Shown in pieces: positions 34,133-44,236 of a stretch of DNA of 64,000 nt. Location of the stretch: contig NZ_VSJK01000008.1 in NCBI RefSeq assembly GCF_008085915.1, positions 225,360 to 289,359 on the forward strand. Direction: 5' to 3'. A program made the position numbers and the translations under genes. Source of the stretch: Oceaniovalibus sp. ACAM 378. GTDB lineage: Bacteria > Pseudomonadota > Alphaproteobacteria > Rhodobacterales > Rhodobacteraceae. Every line of letters begins with the position of its first letter. Within the stretch, counting starts at the first letter, position 1. The notes beneath the pieces were generated by a model. That model did no database searches and was not told the DNA's origin. It worked only from the letters and a program-made list of their open reading frames with translations.

Positions 34133-34972
34133 ATGAACGATCCGCGCTCTCCGAAATCCGACTTGCACAAATCGGAACTTTCGATCGTGCAGCTTTTACC
34201 GAACCTCATGACGCTGGCCGCAATCTGTGCCGGTCTGACTGCGATCAGATATGGCATCGAGGGAAATTTTGAACGCGCCGTGCGGTTCATTCTCATCGCC
34301 GGCGTTCTTGATGGGCTGGACGGGCGCGTGGCGCGGATGCTGAAAAGCGAATCTGCAATTGGCGCCGAGCTGGATTCACTGGCCGATTTCGTGAACTTCG
34401 GGGTTGCCCCGGTGCTGATCATCTATTTCTGGGGCCTTCAGGACATGCGCAACGAAGCGTGGATCGCGATCCTGATCTTTGCGGTCTGTTGTGTCACGCG
34501 TCTGGCGCGATTCAACGTTGTGTCGCGCGCCGCGGTGGACGAGCCGAAACCGGATTTCTTTACCGGCGTTCCCGCGCCGGCGGGGGCGGTTCTGGTCATG
34601 CTGCCAATGTATCTGGCGTTTGTTTTCGATTGGACGCCCAATCCGGGAATCGAGGATCTGTCGATCAGCGCTTGGGTGGTGGTGGTCGGATTGTTGATGG
34701 TCAGCCGAATCCCGACGTTCTCGCTGAAGTCGACGACGATCCGGCGCGAGCGTGTGCGCTATTTCTTGATCGCCTTTGTCGGCTTTATTGCGCTTTTGCT
34801 GACTTATACTTGGGTCACGCTGGCGATGGTGTCACTGGCTTATCTCGCGTCGATCCCGATTTCACGTCGCAAGGGGCGCGCGGTTCAGGCCAGATTTCAG
34901 GCCGCGCTCGAGGCAGAAGACCGGGCCGAAGATCAGCCCCACGATCCGACCCGGCATCAAGACGACATCTGA
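34133..34972 (+). CDS. pssA: CDP-diacylglycerol-serine O-phosphatidyltransferase
   Basis: 279 residues, an integral membrane CDP-alcohol phosphotransferase with the family motif D-G-x2-A-R-x8-G-x3-D-x3-D (DGRVARMLKSESAIGAELDS) and about seven further helices. It makes phosphatidylserine from CDP-diacylglycerol and serine. The hydrophilic acidic tail overlaps the stop of the A-type Fe-S carrier gene on the other strand by 16 bases. Confidence 0.94.
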   Translation: MNDPRSPKSDLHKSELSIVQLLPNLMTLAAICAGLTAIRYGIEGNFERAVRFILIAGVLDGLDGRVARMLKSESAIGAELDSLADFVNFGVAPVLIIYFWGLQDMRNEAWIAILIFAVCCVTRLARFNVVSRAAVDEPKPDFFTGVPAPAGAVLVMLPMYLAFVFDWTPNPGIEDLSISAWVVVVGLLMVSRIPTFSLKSTTIRRERVRYFLIAFVGFIALLLTYTWVTLAMVSLAYLASIPISRRKGRAVQARFQAALEAEDRAEDQPHDPTRHQDDI

Positions 34973-35322
34973 TCCGCATCCTTGAACTTGATCGATTCGC
35001 CGCAGCCACAGGCATCGGTCACGTTCGGGTTGCGGAACTTGAACGATGATTCCAGCAGCGAGATTTCATAGTCGATCTCGGTGCCGAACAGGAACATCTG
35101 CGCCATCGGGGCGATCATCACCCGTGCGCCTTCGGTTTCGACCACCTCGTCCAGTGGATCGACTGAGGTCACGTATTCCATGGTATATTCCATGCCGGCG
35201 CAGCCGCCTTTTTTCACACCGATGCGCAGACCCTGATGGTTGTCGCGCGCCATCAGTTTCGCGATCTGCCGAACGGCGGCGGGGGTCATCGAAACGGCTT
35301 GCTTGCCGGGAATGCCAAACAT
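34957..35322 (-). CDS. A-type iron-sulfur carrier (HesB/IscA/SufA family)
   Basis: 121 residues with the three cluster-binding cysteines of the family: Cys41 (KKGGCAGMEY) and Cys105-x-Cys107 (DACGCGES). Such proteins hand Fe-S clusters to apo-targets. No suf or isc operon is adjacent, so it may be ErpA/SufA-like with a separate role. AAGGAC precedes the ATG. It ends within the pssA tail on the opposite strand. Confidence 0.9.
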   Translation of the reverse strand: MFGIPGKQAVSMTPAAVRQIAKLMARDNHQGLRIGVKKGGCAGMEYTMEYVTSVDPLDEVVETEGARVMIAPMAQMFLFGTEIDYEISLLESSFKFRNPNVTDACGCGESIKFKDADQMSS

Positions 35323-35416
35323 GGTCTGTCCTTTCGGGAGTCTTTTACAATGTAGGCGGCAAGGCCGCGGGTCTCAAGGGGATCACGGCCGCAAGACGAT
35401 CACAGTCTCGATGGAA

Positions 35417-36295
35417 TCACAGCGCGACAGTGACCGACCAGCCGAACCGCGCGACATCTCCGGGCGGCAGGAGCACGCTGAACGGCCGTTCGGCGATCTG
35501 CTCGGTTCCGTCGGTTTCGCCCGGCAGACCGTGCCAGGGCTCGATACACAGGAAGGACGCGCCGGGTTTCGACCACAGGGCAAGATTTGGCAGGTTTTCA
35601 AACCGGAAGGCCAGATGCCCGCCGCTTTCGACGCCATATTGCAGGCCATCCCCCGCGCCTTGGGGAATGACCAGCGCGTCATTGTCGAACATCCCCGGGG
35701 TTATCGGGATCCTGCCTTGGACAAAGGGCGAGGGCAGGGTTTCGCGGGTCATCAATCCGCCCTCCAGCCTGGCCAGTGGCGGTTCGGCTCCATTGTCCAG
35801 AGTCACCCAATGCTGCTGCCCCTCAAACCCCGGCAGGGGCCAGCGAAATCCGGGATGAAAGCCAAACCCGAAGGGCATCGCGTCTGTGTCACGGTTTTCG
35901 ATCTCGGCGATGACGTGCAGCGTCGGGCCGTCCAGCCGGTGGGTTACGGTGACTTGAAACGCAAAGGGATAGACGCGTCGCGTCGCGTCACTGTCGCTCA
36001 GGCTATGCTGGCAGACCTCGTCATCGTGGGAGACGCGGGTGAAAACCCCATGACGCAGAAAGCCGTGGATCGCCATTTCGGCCTGATGATCGCGCACCGC
36101 CACCCAGTTGTCACGTGTCCGCCCGACAATGGGAAACAGCAGCGGCGCACGAGCCGCCCAGAACGCCGGGTCGCCATGCCACAAGAACTCGCGACCATCG
36201 GCTGTGGTCAGTGTTTGCATCTCGGCCCCAAGATCTGACAGGGTCAGGGACAGATGGGCGTTGGACAGGTGGGTTATGTTTTCGGTCATTGGCAT
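35417..36295 (-). CDS. Aldose 1-epimerase family protein
   Basis: 292 residues of the galactose mutarotase-like beta-sandwich fold. Signatures are ADGREFLWHGDPAFW, the His in MAIHGFLRHGVF and FGFGFHPGFRWPL; the acid-base Glu is probably in FLCIEPWHGLP. It matches the LacX/YeaD-like branch annotated as aldose 1-epimerase. It interconverts sugar anomers; the substrate may be a hexose 6-phosphate. ATG 36295 or 36289 are both possible. Leftward, alone between two other genes. Confidence 0.88.
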   Translation of the reverse strand: MPMTENITHLSNAHLSLTLSDLGAEMQTLTTADGREFLWHGDPAFWAARAPLLFPIVGRTRDNWVAVRDHQAEMAIHGFLRHGVFTRVSHDDEVCQHSLSDSDATRRVYPFAFQVTVTHRLDGPTLHVIAEIENRDTDAMPFGFGFHPGFRWPLPGFEGQQHWVTLDNGAEPPLARLEGGLMTRETLPSPFVQGRIPITPGMFDNDALVIPQGAGDGLQYGVESGGHLAFRFENLPNLALWSKPGASFLCIEPWHGLPGETDGTEQIAERPFSVLLPPGDVARFGWSVTVAL

Positions 36296-36419
36296 CGGGG
36301 GCTCACTGGTTGTTCACGCGCAGACTGCAGGATTAACAAGCGACTGACCAGTGGCGTAAGGCCAAGGCCTGGGTTCGCCGGGGCTTTCCTTTGGGACTTT
36401 GCGCTGCGATGAATGGGCC

Positions 36420-37781
36420 ATGTCACGAAAGACCCTGAATGCCGCCAATCTGGCCGGTCTGGGCGCCGAGCATCTGGCAGCCCTGCTGATCGAAGTCAGC
36501 ACCGGCAGCGCTGATATCAAGCGCCGTCTGCGGCTGGAATTGAGCCATGCCATCGGCCCCGAGGAATTGGGCCGCGATGTGCGCAAGCGGTTGGTGGCAT
36601 TGCGCAAGGCCCGGACGCGGGTCACCTGGCGCCGCCGCCGTGCCCTGACCGCCGATTTGCAGACGCAGGCCGATATGATCACCAACCGCATTGCGCCCGA
36701 CGATGGTGCGCTGGCCTTCGATCTGTTGTGGGAGTTCATGGCGCTGGCCCCGGCGATTTTCGCCCGTGTCGACGATTCCCGGGGCGAGGTGGCTGCGGTG
36801 TTCGATGCCGCCCGGGCCCGGTTTGCCGATATCGCACCGCTTGCCGATCTGTCCCCCGAACCGTTGGCCCAGCGGGTGTGGGATGCCTTGCACCACGATA
36901 CAAATGGCGCGCTTGAGGGGATAACCGGGTTGTTGGCGGCGCAATTGGGTGCGCCGGGTCTGGCCAGGCTGCGCGCGCTGGTCCAGGGCGAGATCGAAGA
37001 TCTTTCGGCCAGACAGGCAAGACGGATGCGGGGTATCCTGCAGGATATCGCCGAGGCCGAGGGCGACACGGATGCCTTCATCGCACAAATACCGCCGGTC
37101 GACCGCTCGCGCCCGTCGGTGGCCGCCGATATCGCCACGCGTCTGACCAATGCAGGCCGCGCGGATGAGGCGCTGAGCGCGCTGCGCAACGCCCGCCCCG
37201 GTCCCACCACAATGACCCCGGGGCGGGCTGCGTGGGACGATGCGCTTATCGGTGCGCTGATCGCGCTTGGCCGACAGGATGAGGCACAGCACCACCGTTG
37301 GGAGCGGTTCACCGCGACGCTTGATATCACCCACCTGCGCGCGCATCTGTCCGCGCTGCCCGATTTTGACGACATCGAAGCCGAGGACCGGGCCCGCGAT
37401 CATGTGCTTGGCTTTCGTGACCTCACCGCAGCTATCGAATTTTTCACCAGCTGGCCGGATGCCGCAGGGCTGGCCCGGTTGGTGCAGTCGCGGGCCGATG
37501 AATTGAACGGCGACCGGTACGAACTGCTTGGTCCGGCGGCGGAACTGCTGCGTGATCGTCATCCGCTGGCCGCCACGATCCTGTGGCGTGCGATGATCGG
37601 ATTCGCGTTGACCAAGGCGCGTGCGGGCCGATACGGCCATGCCGCCGATCATCTGGCCGATTGCGCGGCGGCGGATGCGGATATCTCAGACTATGGCGCT
37701 TTGCCGTCCCATGAAGACTATGTCGCACAGTTGCGTCAGGACTTCTCGCGGCGACGTGCCTTTTGGGACCGGCTGGGCTGA
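36420..37781 (+). CDS. DUF6880-type hypothetical protein
   Basis: 453 residues, cytoplasmic, rich in Ala and Arg helices in a repeat-like (TPR/HEAT-like) array, e.g. KRRLRLELSHAIGPEELGRD, FDLLWEFMALAPAIFARVDD and PGLARLRALVQGEIEDLS. From memory it matches DUF6880, a family of unknown role. The C terminus (SHEDYVAQLRQDFSRRRAFW) is of a kind also seen in SWIM zinc-finger-associated proteins. ATG 36420 is preferred to 36399 because the conserved text starts with MSRKTL; its ribosome site is weak. Confidence 0.75.
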   Translation: MSRKTLNAANLAGLGAEHLAALLIEVSTGSADIKRRLRLELSHAIGPEELGRDVRKRLVALRKARTRVTWRRRRALTADLQTQADMITNRIAPDDGALAFDLLWEFMALAPAIFARVDDSRGEVAAVFDAARARFADIAPLADLSPEPLAQRVWDALHHDTNGALEGITGLLAAQLGAPGLARLRALVQGEIEDLSARQARRMRGILQDIAEAEGDTDAFIAQIPPVDRSRPSVAADIATRLTNAGRADEALSALRNARPGPTTMTPGRAAWDDALIGALIALGRQDEAQHHRWERFTATLDITHLRAHLSALPDFDDIEAEDRARDHVLGFRDLTAAIEFFTSWPDAAGLARLVQSRADELNGDRYELLGPAAELLRDRHPLAATILWRAMIGFALTKARAGRYGHAADHLADCAAADADISDYGALPSHEDYVAQLRQDFSRRRAFWDRLG

Positions 37782-37828
37782 GGATGCCATGGTGGCGCGG
37801 GCCATTCGTCAAACGCCGACCTGCTGGG

Positions 37829-38194
37829 CTACATGAAGCCCAGTTCAAGCCGCGCTTCGTCGCTCATCATTTCCATCCCCCAGGGCGGCGACCACGTGAG
37901 CTCGACGTTGACCGATTTCACACCTGCAAGCGGTTCGATGGCATCCGCAATCCAGCCGGGCATCTCGCCCGCCACGGGGCAGCCGGGAGCGGTCAGGCTC
38001 ATCAGAATTTCAACGTGATTCTCGCCGTTGATGTCGATGGTATAGATCAATCCCAGATCAAAGATGTTCACCGGGATTTCGGGGTCATAAACGCTGCGGC
38101 AGGCACCGACCACGTCGTCGTAAAGCGGATGATCCGTTGAAGATGGCTGGATCAGCGGGGCGCCTTCCATCGGCGCAGAGTTTTCGGCGGTCAT
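37829..38194 (-). CDS. DUF59/MIP18-family protein (SUF-associated, SufT/PaaD-like)
   Basis: 121 residues with the MIP18/DUF59 core: YDPEIPVNIFDLGLIYTIDI, SLTAPGCPVAGEMPGWI and WSPPWGMEMMSDEAR. Family members take part in Fe-S cluster maturation or carrier functions; the single invariant cysteine is in APGCPV. A short acidic N-terminal segment precedes it. The longer frame upstream lacks a ribosome site, so ATG 38194 is chosen. Confidence 0.87.
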   Translation of the reverse strand: MTAENSAPMEGAPLIQPSSTDHPLYDDVVGACRSVYDPEIPVNIFDLGLIYTIDINGENHVEILMSLTAPGCPVAGEMPGWIADAIEPLAGVKSVNVELTWSPPWGMEMMSDEARLELGFM

Positions 38195-38332
38195 GGCTGT
38201 CTCGCTTGCTCGCTCGGGTAAAGTTGACCAAACATATAAGGATTGTGACGCGGCGCGTCCAGTGACCGGCGCGCGTTCTTGCGTTTTCGTCGCACCCATT
38301 GTGCCTGCAGCGCGCGTCTTGCCCTCGTGCGG

Positions 38333-39715
38333 TCAGGTTGTGCGGGGTTTGCGAAATTTGCGCGGTAGGGGGCGCAGGCGTTTTTCCAGCAGATCGAACA
38401 AAAGGGCCGCGATATTCGTGCCCGTGGCGGTTTCAAACGGCTCGATTGCAGGTGTGGGATTGACCGACAGCACCTTTGGCCCGTCGGGCGTACGCAGCAT
38501 TTCGACACTGGCCAGACCCAGACGAAACGCGCGAACCGCCCGGCGGGCCGCGTCACGTTCCGCCTTGTTTGGCTTGGCGGATTTGGCAAAGGGGCCGTCG
38601 GCGCCGCCGCGACGCGCCACGGCCGCCACCACCTTGCCCCCGAGCACAAGACAGCGCAATCCGGCGGGATCAGCACCCTCGATGAAATCCTGCACCAGCA
38701 CATTCGCATCCACACCGCGAATCGCGCCGATGACCGCTTGTGCGGCAGCGGGAGTTTCGGCGATCAGCGTGCCTTCGCCTTGCGGCGCATCCAGCAGTTT
38801 CACCACCAGCGGCGCAGTTCCGACCAGCCCGATCAGATGCGCGGTGTCCCGGGGCGATGCGGCGAATGCCGTGGGCGGCATGGCGACATGGGCGCGTGCC
38901 AGAACCTGATGCGCGGCAATGGAATCGTGGGCCATCGCAATCCCTTGGCTTGGATTCAGGCAATGGGTGCCGATGGTTTCGAACTGCCGCACCAATGCCG
39001 CACCATACCGTGCGGCCGAGGCGCCGATGCGGGGGATCACCGCGTCGAATCGCGGCAGGGGCGCGCCGTCGCAATGTACCTCGGGCGACAGGGCATTCAT
39101 CGTCATATAGCAGCGCAGCGTGTCGACAGGCTGCAAGCTGTGCCCGCGCCGCTCTGCCTCCGCCTGCAACCGGCGCAGGGTCGATGAGCGGGGATTGCGG
39201 GTCAGCACGGCCACCGAAAGACGGCGGTCGGCGGGGGATGGCGGCGCGGTTGCGGGCTCATAAATGTCGTCGGACAGGACAGGCTGGCAAAAGCTGTCGT
39301 TGGGGGCGACGACCATGTCATCGGCAATCGCCTGCCGCCCCAGCAACATCCGGTAAGCCATCGCGCCCCGGTCGGTCAGGGTCAGTTCCAGCGGCCAGCG
39401 GCGTGATCCCATCTCGATTTCGGTGGCAATGACAAAGCGGTACTCGGTTTCGCCGTTCGAAGATGTGACCGGGCGGCGGTCAAGCACCGGCGCGGTGCAG
39501 CGCACCACCAGATCGTGACGTCCGGGAACCGGATGGACCGAGAACTGCACCTGTGGCGCATCTGCATCGCCGAAAGCCTCGATGTCAAAGGCATGCAGCG
39601 CCGAGGTGCGCGCCCCGGTGTCCACCTTGGCCTTCAGCGCGGGCAGGCCCAGATCGGGCAGGGCGCACCATTCTTCCCAGCCAAGGCGGAAAGGTGGTGG
39701 GGTGTGGTCGGTCAT
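38333..39715 (-). CDS. RimB-RimK fusion: zinc-protease-like domain plus ATP-grasp glutamate ligase
   Basis: 460 residues. The first about 140 match the RimB/ATP-dependent zinc protease domain ([20 protein letters not shown], then [12 protein letters not shown] with the aspartic-type DTG at 32-34). The rest is a RimK/LysX-type ATP-grasp ligase ([68 protein letters not shown]). In many proteobacteria the two are separate genes; RimK adds glutamates to ribosomal protein S6, and RimB modulates it. Here the Mg motif is V-N-P rather than the usual E-x-N in the last strand. ATG 39715 with GCGGAAC upstream. It is divergent from tgt. Confidence 0.86.
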   Translation of the reverse strand: MTDHTPPPFRLGWEEWCALPDLGLPALKAKVDTGARTSALHAFDIEAFGDADAPQVQFSVHPVPGRHDLVVRCTAPVLDRRPVTSSNGETEYRFVIATEIEMGSRRWPLELTLTDRGAMAYRMLLGRQAIADDMVVAPNDSFCQPVLSDDIYEPATAPPSPADRRLSVAVLTRNPRSSTLRRLQAEAERRGHSLQPVDTLRCYMTMNALSPEVHCDGAPLPRFDAVIPRIGASAARYGAALVRQFETIGTHCLNPSQGIAMAHDSIAAHQVLARAHVAMPPTAFAASPRDTAHLIGLVGTAPLVVKLLDAPQGEGTLIAETPAAAQAVIGAIRGVDANVLVQDFIEGADPAGLRCLVLGGKVVAAVARRGGADGPFAKSAKPNKAERDAARRAVRAFRLGLASVEMLRTPDGPKVLSVNPTPAIEPFETATGTNIAALLFDLLEKRLRPLPRKFRKPRTT

Positions 39716-39876
39716 GGGGGTGTTCCGCTGGTTCGGTCTCGTTGGTTCAGTCGGGCTGGTTTGGTCAGACTGGCACGTTCGGGGCGAGCCATAACGCAGA
39801 ATGCCGGGTCGGGAAAGCACCGGTGGCCTTGTCTTTCGCCCGCTCAGGCGCAAGAACGCGGAGCAGGAGGGCCCCG

Positions 39877-41007
39877 ATGACCCAGCGTATCAAATTCAGT
39901 CTTGCCGCGACCGACGGTGCCGCGCGCACCGGAACGATTTCGACCCCGCGGGGCGATATCCGCACACCTGCCTTCATGCCTGTTGGCACGGCGGCGACGG
40001 TCAAGGCGATGATGCCCGACTCCGTGCGCGAAACCGGGGCCGATATCCTCCTTGGTAATACATATCATCTGATGCTGCGGCCCACGGCAGAGCGGATCGC
40101 GCGGTTGGGTGGGCTGCACCGGTTCATGAACTGGGACCGGCCGATTCTGACCGACTCGGGCGGGTTCCAGGTGATGAGCCTGTCGGGCCTGCGGAAGATG
40201 AGCGAAAAGGGCGTGACTTTCAAATCCCATATCGACGGGTCGAAACACGAATTGACCCCGGAACGCAGCATGGAGATTCAGGCCCTGCTGCTCAGTGATA
40301 TCGTGATGTGTTTCGATGAGTGCCCGGCCTTGCCCGCCGACCGTGCGCGACTTGCGGAATCGATGCGCATGTCGATGCGCTGGGCACAGCGGTCGCGCGA
40401 TGCATTTGGCGACCGGCCCGGTCACGCGCTGTTCGGAATCCAGCAGGGCGGGTTGGAGCGTGATCTGCGCGAGGAAAGCGCCAAGGCGTTGGCCGAGATT
40501 GGCTTTGATGGCTACGCCGTCGGCGGGCTGGCCGTGGGTGAGGGGCAGGCGGCAATGTTTGAATGTCTCGACTATGCGCCCGCGCAACTGCCGGTGGACA
40601 AGCCGCGGTATCTGATGGGCGTGGGCAAGCCGGACGATATCGTCGGCGCGGTCAAGCGCGGCATCGACATGATGGATTGCGTGCTGCCGTCACGCTCGGG
40701 GCGCACCGGGCAGGCGTTCACACGGGCCGGAGTCGTCAACATCAAGAACGCCCGCCACATGGACGACCCCCGCCCGCTGGACGAGAATTGCCGCTGTCCG
40801 GCCTGCCGCAACTATTCCCGCGCCTACCTGCATCATGTGTTCCGTGCGCAGGAAATGATCTCGGGGATGTTGCTGACCTGGCATAACCTGACATATTTTC
40901 AGGACATCATGCAGGGAATGCGCGATGCCATCGCGGCGGGTGAATTCGCGACATGGGAGACAGCTTTCCACGCCAACCGGTCGGCGGGCGATATTGAACA
41001 GTTGTAG
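39877..41007 (+). CDS. tgt: tRNA-guanine transglycosylase
   Basis: 376 residues, swaps guanine at position 34 of tRNAs for the queuine precursor preQ1. Present are the catalytic Asp93 ([10 protein letters not shown]), the second Asp in [17 protein letters not shown], and the zinc site [25 protein letters not shown] gives the ribosome site for ATG 39877; longer frames upstream are spurious. Confidence 0.97.
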   Translation: MTQRIKFSLAATDGAARTGTISTPRGDIRTPAFMPVGTAATVKAMMPDSVRETGADILLGNTYHLMLRPTAERIARLGGLHRFMNWDRPILTDSGGFQVMSLSGLRKMSEKGVTFKSHIDGSKHELTPERSMEIQALLLSDIVMCFDECPALPADRARLAESMRMSMRWAQRSRDAFGDRPGHALFGIQQGGLERDLREESAKALAEIGFDGYAVGGLAVGEGQAAMFECLDYAPAQLPVDKPRYLMGVGKPDDIVGAVKRGIDMMDCVLPSRSGRTGQAFTRAGVVNIKNARHMDDPRPLDENCRCPACRNYSRAYLHHVFRAQEMISGMLLTWHNLTYFQDIMQGMRDAIAAGEFATWETAFHANRSAGDIEQL

Positions 41008-41071
41008 GCGGTCACGCGCCCGTTCCGGTCTGTTCGGGGCGGGTGTGCGGCACGACACTGTAGGGGCGGCG

Positions 41072-41443
41072 ATGAAACACACCTTCGTGTTACCTCTGAT
41101 GGCGGTTCTTGTGGTCACTGCGGCGATGACCGGCACAATTCGCGGCACGGTGATCGTCGGCGCGATCCTGACCGGGGCGCTGATCACCGCCCATGTGCTG
41201 GCGCTGCGGGCGGGCCGCTGGCGGGTGGCGGTGTTCGCCTTTGTGTTCACCGCCTTGCCCGTGGCTCTGGCTGTGGCGATCGGTGAGGCTGCCGCCTTGA
41301 CCCTTGTTCGGGGCGGGGAAACAGTGTTCGACGAGGGGCGGATCACCGTTACGGGGCTGCGCCAGATTGGCCCGGTGTTTGCCGGTTTCACCGCTCTGGC
41401 TTTGGCCATTGACGCGCTGGCGGGGCGATTTTTGCCGCGATAG
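41072..41443 (+). CDS. Small integral membrane protein
   Basis: 123 residues with about four hydrophobic helices (LPLMAVLVVTAAMTGTI, TVIVGAILTGALITAHVLAL, VAVFAFVFTALPVALAVAIG, FAGFTALALAIDALAG). No family recognised. It lies 64 bases after tgt in the same direction with AGGGG before ATG 41072, so it probably shares the tgt transcript. Confidence 0.68.
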   Translation: MKHTFVLPLMAVLVVTAAMTGTIRGTVIVGAILTGALITAHVLALRAGRWRVAVFAFVFTALPVALAVAIGEAAALTLVRGGETVFDEGRITVTGLRQIGPVFAGFTALALAIDALAGRFLPR

Positions 41444-41586
41444 GCCATAAATGGTACGGGATTCCTGACTTGTCTTTAATAATTCAAGGTTTCGCCAATC
41501 ATTCGCCCTGCATCAGCGTCAACGACATCTTGCCCCCGGTAGGCGGTACAGGCAGAATGTAACAAACGTCAGAATAACAGGTCACG

Positions 41587-41615
41587 GTTGAACAAGGCGG
41601 TCCGCCACCCCAAAT
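41587..41615 (+). promoter_or_regulatory. Possible sigma-32 (heat-shock) promoter for lon
   Basis: GTTGAA at 41587-41592 and CCCCAAAT at 41608-41615, 15 bases apart, resemble the heat-shock pattern CTTGAA-N13-15-CCCCATnT. It lies about 77 bases before the lon ATG. Lon is a classical heat-shock protein, but the -35 box deviates in its first base. Confidence 0.42.
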
Positions 41616-41691
41616 AGTCAGCCAATGACCGGAGAAGACCGGAGTTGCCGCCCAGCGGGACAGGTGTCTTCTTGCCAACAAAGGAAAAAAT

Positions 41692-44103
41692 ATGACCGAG
41701 CAATTGAGCCAGTCGTTTCCAGTGCTGCCGCTGCGCGACATCGTGGTGTTCCCGCATATGATCGTGCCGCTGTTTGTGGGCCGCGACAAATCTGTTCGCG
41801 CCCTTGAGGAAGTGATGGCCGACGACAAGCAGATCCTGCTGTCGAGCCAGATTGATCCCGGCGTCGATGATCCGGATGCCAAAGGTATCTATCAGTACGG
41901 CGTCCTTGCCAACGTATTGCAACTGCTGAAACTTCCTGACGGAACGGTCAAGGTGCTGGTCGAAGGTCGCGCCCGCGTGCGCATTACCGACTATATCGAG
42001 AATGATCGCTTTTTTGAAGCCAACGCCGAACTGTTGGATGAAGAAATCGGCGATCCCGATACTGTCGCAGCACTTCTTCGTTCGGTCAGCGAAGAATTCG
42101 AGCGCTATGCAAAGGTCAAGAAGAACATCCCCGAAGAGGCTCTTTCGGCGGTGTCGGACACGCGCGAACCCGAAAAGCTGGCCGATTTGGTCGCCGGACA
42201 TCTGGGCGTCGAGGTGGCACAGAAGCAGGATTTGCTGGAAACGCTCAATGTGGCCGAGCGTCTGGAAAAGATTTTCGGCCTGATGCAGGGCGAAATGTCG
42301 GTGTTGCAGGTCGAGCGCAAGATCAAGACGCGCGTCAAGTCGCAGATGGAGCGGACCCAGCGCGAATATTACCTGAACGAACAGATGAAGGCGATCCAGA
42401 AGGAGCTCGGGGACGGCGAAGAGGGCCAGAACGAGGTCGATGAGCTGGAAGCGCGCATCGAGAAGACAAAGCTTTCGAAAGAGGCGCGCGAAAAGGCCGA
42501 TGCCGAGGTCAAAAAGCTCAAGAACATGAGCCCGATGAGCGCCGAGGCGACCGTCGTGCGCAACTATCTCGACTGGATGTTGTCGATCCCGTGGAACACC
42601 CGTTCGCGCGTCAAGAAAGATCTGACTGCGGCGCAGAAGGTGCTGGATGACGACCACTATTCGCTGGAGAAGGTGAAAGAACGGATCGTCGAATATCTGG
42701 CGGTGCAGCAACGTTCGAAAAAGCTGAAAGGCCCGATCATGTGTCTGGTCGGCCCTCCGGGCGTGGGTAAGACTTCGCTGGGCAAATCGGTTGCCAAGGC
42801 AACGGGGCGCGAATTCATCCGCATCTCGCTTGGCGGTGTGCGCGACGAATCCGAGATCCGTGGCCACCGGCGGACCTATATCGGTTCCATGCCGGGCAAG
42901 ATCATTCAGGCGCTGAAAAAGGCGAAAACCACCAACCCGCTGATCCTGCTTGATGAAATCGACAAAATGGGCCAGGATTTCCGGGGCGATCCCGCGTCGG
43001 CGATGCTTGAGGTGCTGGATCCGGAACAGAACGCCACCTTTGTCGATCACTATCTTGAGGTCGAATATGACCTGTCGGATGTGATGTTCCTGACCACGGC
43101 GAACTCGTACAACATGCCCAGCCCGCTGTTGGACCGGATGGAGATCATTCCGCTGTCTGGCTATACCGAGGATGAAAAATCCGAGATTGCCAAACGTCAC
43201 CTGATCGCCAAGACGGTGAAGAACCACGGCTTGAAAAAGGGCGAGTTCAGGATCACCGATGAGGCGCTGTTGGAAATGATCCGCACCTATACCCGCGAGG
43301 CGGGCGTGCGGAACCTTGAGCGTGAGATCGCCAAACTGGCACGTAAGGCGGTGACGCGGATCGTCCGCAAGGCCGAAACCTCGGTGGTGATCACCGTTGA
43401 TAACCTTGAGGAATATCTGGGCGTCAAGAAATACCGCTATGGTCTGGCTGAAAAGGAAGACCAGATCGGTGTCGTGACCGGGCTGGCCTGGACCAGTGTT
43501 GGCGGCGAGTTGCTGTCGATTGAGGCTCTGCGCCTGCCGGGCAAAGGCCGGATGAAGACGACCGGGAAACTGGGCGACGTGATGAAGGAAAGCATCGATG
43601 CGGCGTCCAGCTATGTCCGCTCGATCAGCCCGCAGATCGGGGTAAAACCAACCAAGTTCGACACGACGGACATTCACGTTCACGTGCCCGATGGCGCAAC
43701 GCCCAAGGACGGGCCGAGTGCCGGTCTGGCCATGGTCACCTCGATCGTTTCGGTCCTGACCCGCATTCCGGTCAGGAAGGACATCGCGATGACCGGAGAG
43801 GTGTCCCTGCGCGGCAATGCCATGCCGATCGGTGGATTGAAGGAAAAACTGCTTGCGGCACTCCGGGGCGGCATCACCACGGTGCTGATCCCGCAGGAAA
43901 ACGAGAAGGATCTGACTGAGATCCCCGATAACGTGAAGAACGGGCTGACGATCATTCCCGTCACCCATGTGTCCGAGGTTCTGAAACACGCGCTGGTGCG
44001 TCAACCCGAACCCATCGAATGGGACGAAGCGGCCGAGGAAGCCGCAGCCGCCAAGGCCGCGTTGGAGCGCCGGGGCGACGGGGCAGGGGCGACGGCACAC
44101 TGA
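41692..44103 (+). CDS. lon: Endopeptidase La (ATP-dependent protease Lon)
   Basis: 803 residues, the full LonA plan: N-terminal substrate domain (PVLPLRDIVVFPHMIVPLFV), coiled region, AAA module with Walker A Gly354-Pro-Pro-Gly-Val-Gly-Lys360-Thr (LVGPPGVGKTSLGK) and Walker B PLILLDEIDKM, then the protease with the Ser676 (KDGPSAGLAM) and Lys719 (GGLKEKLL) dyad. It degrades misfolded and regulatory proteins in the cytosol. Ribosome site AAAGGAAAA. It is followed by a hairpin and the HU-like gene. Confidence 0.98.
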   Translation: MTEQLSQSFPVLPLRDIVVFPHMIVPLFVGRDKSVRALEEVMADDKQILLSSQIDPGVDDPDAKGIYQYGVLANVLQLLKLPDGTVKVLVEGRARVRITDYIENDRFFEANAELLDEEIGDPDTVAALLRSVSEEFERYAKVKKNIPEEALSAVSDTREPEKLADLVAGHLGVEVAQKQDLLETLNVAERLEKIFGLMQGEMSVLQVERKIKTRVKSQMERTQREYYLNEQMKAIQKELGDGEEGQNEVDELEARIEKTKLSKEAREKADAEVKKLKNMSPMSAEATVVRNYLDWMLSIPWNTRSRVKKDLTAAQKVLDDDHYSLEKVKERIVEYLAVQQRSKKLKGPIMCLVGPPGVGKTSLGKSVAKATGREFIRISLGGVRDESEIRGHRRTYIGSMPGKIIQALKKAKTTNPLILLDEIDKMGQDFRGDPASAMLEVLDPEQNATFVDHYLEVEYDLSDVMFLTTANSYNMPSPLLDRMEIIPLSGYTEDEKSEIAKRHLIAKTVKNHGLKKGEFRITDEALLEMIRTYTREAGVRNLEREIAKLARKAVTRIVRKAETSVVITVDNLEEYLGVKKYRYGLAEKEDQIGVVTGLAWTSVGGELLSIEALRLPGKGRMKTTGKLGDVMKESIDAASSYVRSISPQIGVKPTKFDTTDIHVHVPDGATPKDGPSAGLAMVTSIVSVLTRIPVRKDIAMTGEVSLRGNAMPIGGLKEKLLAALRGGITTVLIPQENEKDLTEIPDNVKNGLTIIPVTHVSEVLKHALVRQPEPIEWDEAAEEAAAAKAALERRGDGAGATAH

Positions 44104-44123
44104 ACCGACCAATCGACGTCAGA

Positions 44124-44147
44124 GGGCGCGCCATAAACGGCGCGCCC
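44124..44147 (+). terminator. Hairpin after lon
   Basis: GGGCGCGCC (44124-44132) pairs with GGCGCGCCC (44139-44147) over a six-base loop; TTCGGCGTTT follows, so the T tract is poor but a terminator or message-end role is likely. Confidence 0.55.
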
Positions 44148-44236
44148 TTCGGCGTTTCGGGCCCGGGTGAAAACGATTCCATTGTCCTCGCGCATGCCCT
44201 AACGTCGGGCAAAGTTGTTGAAAGAAGGATCAAAAA

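Noticed and set aside
39721..39780. Imperfect GGTTCGGT-type repeats between rimK fusion and tgt
   Set aside because: Units are short and diverged; no convincing periodic array.
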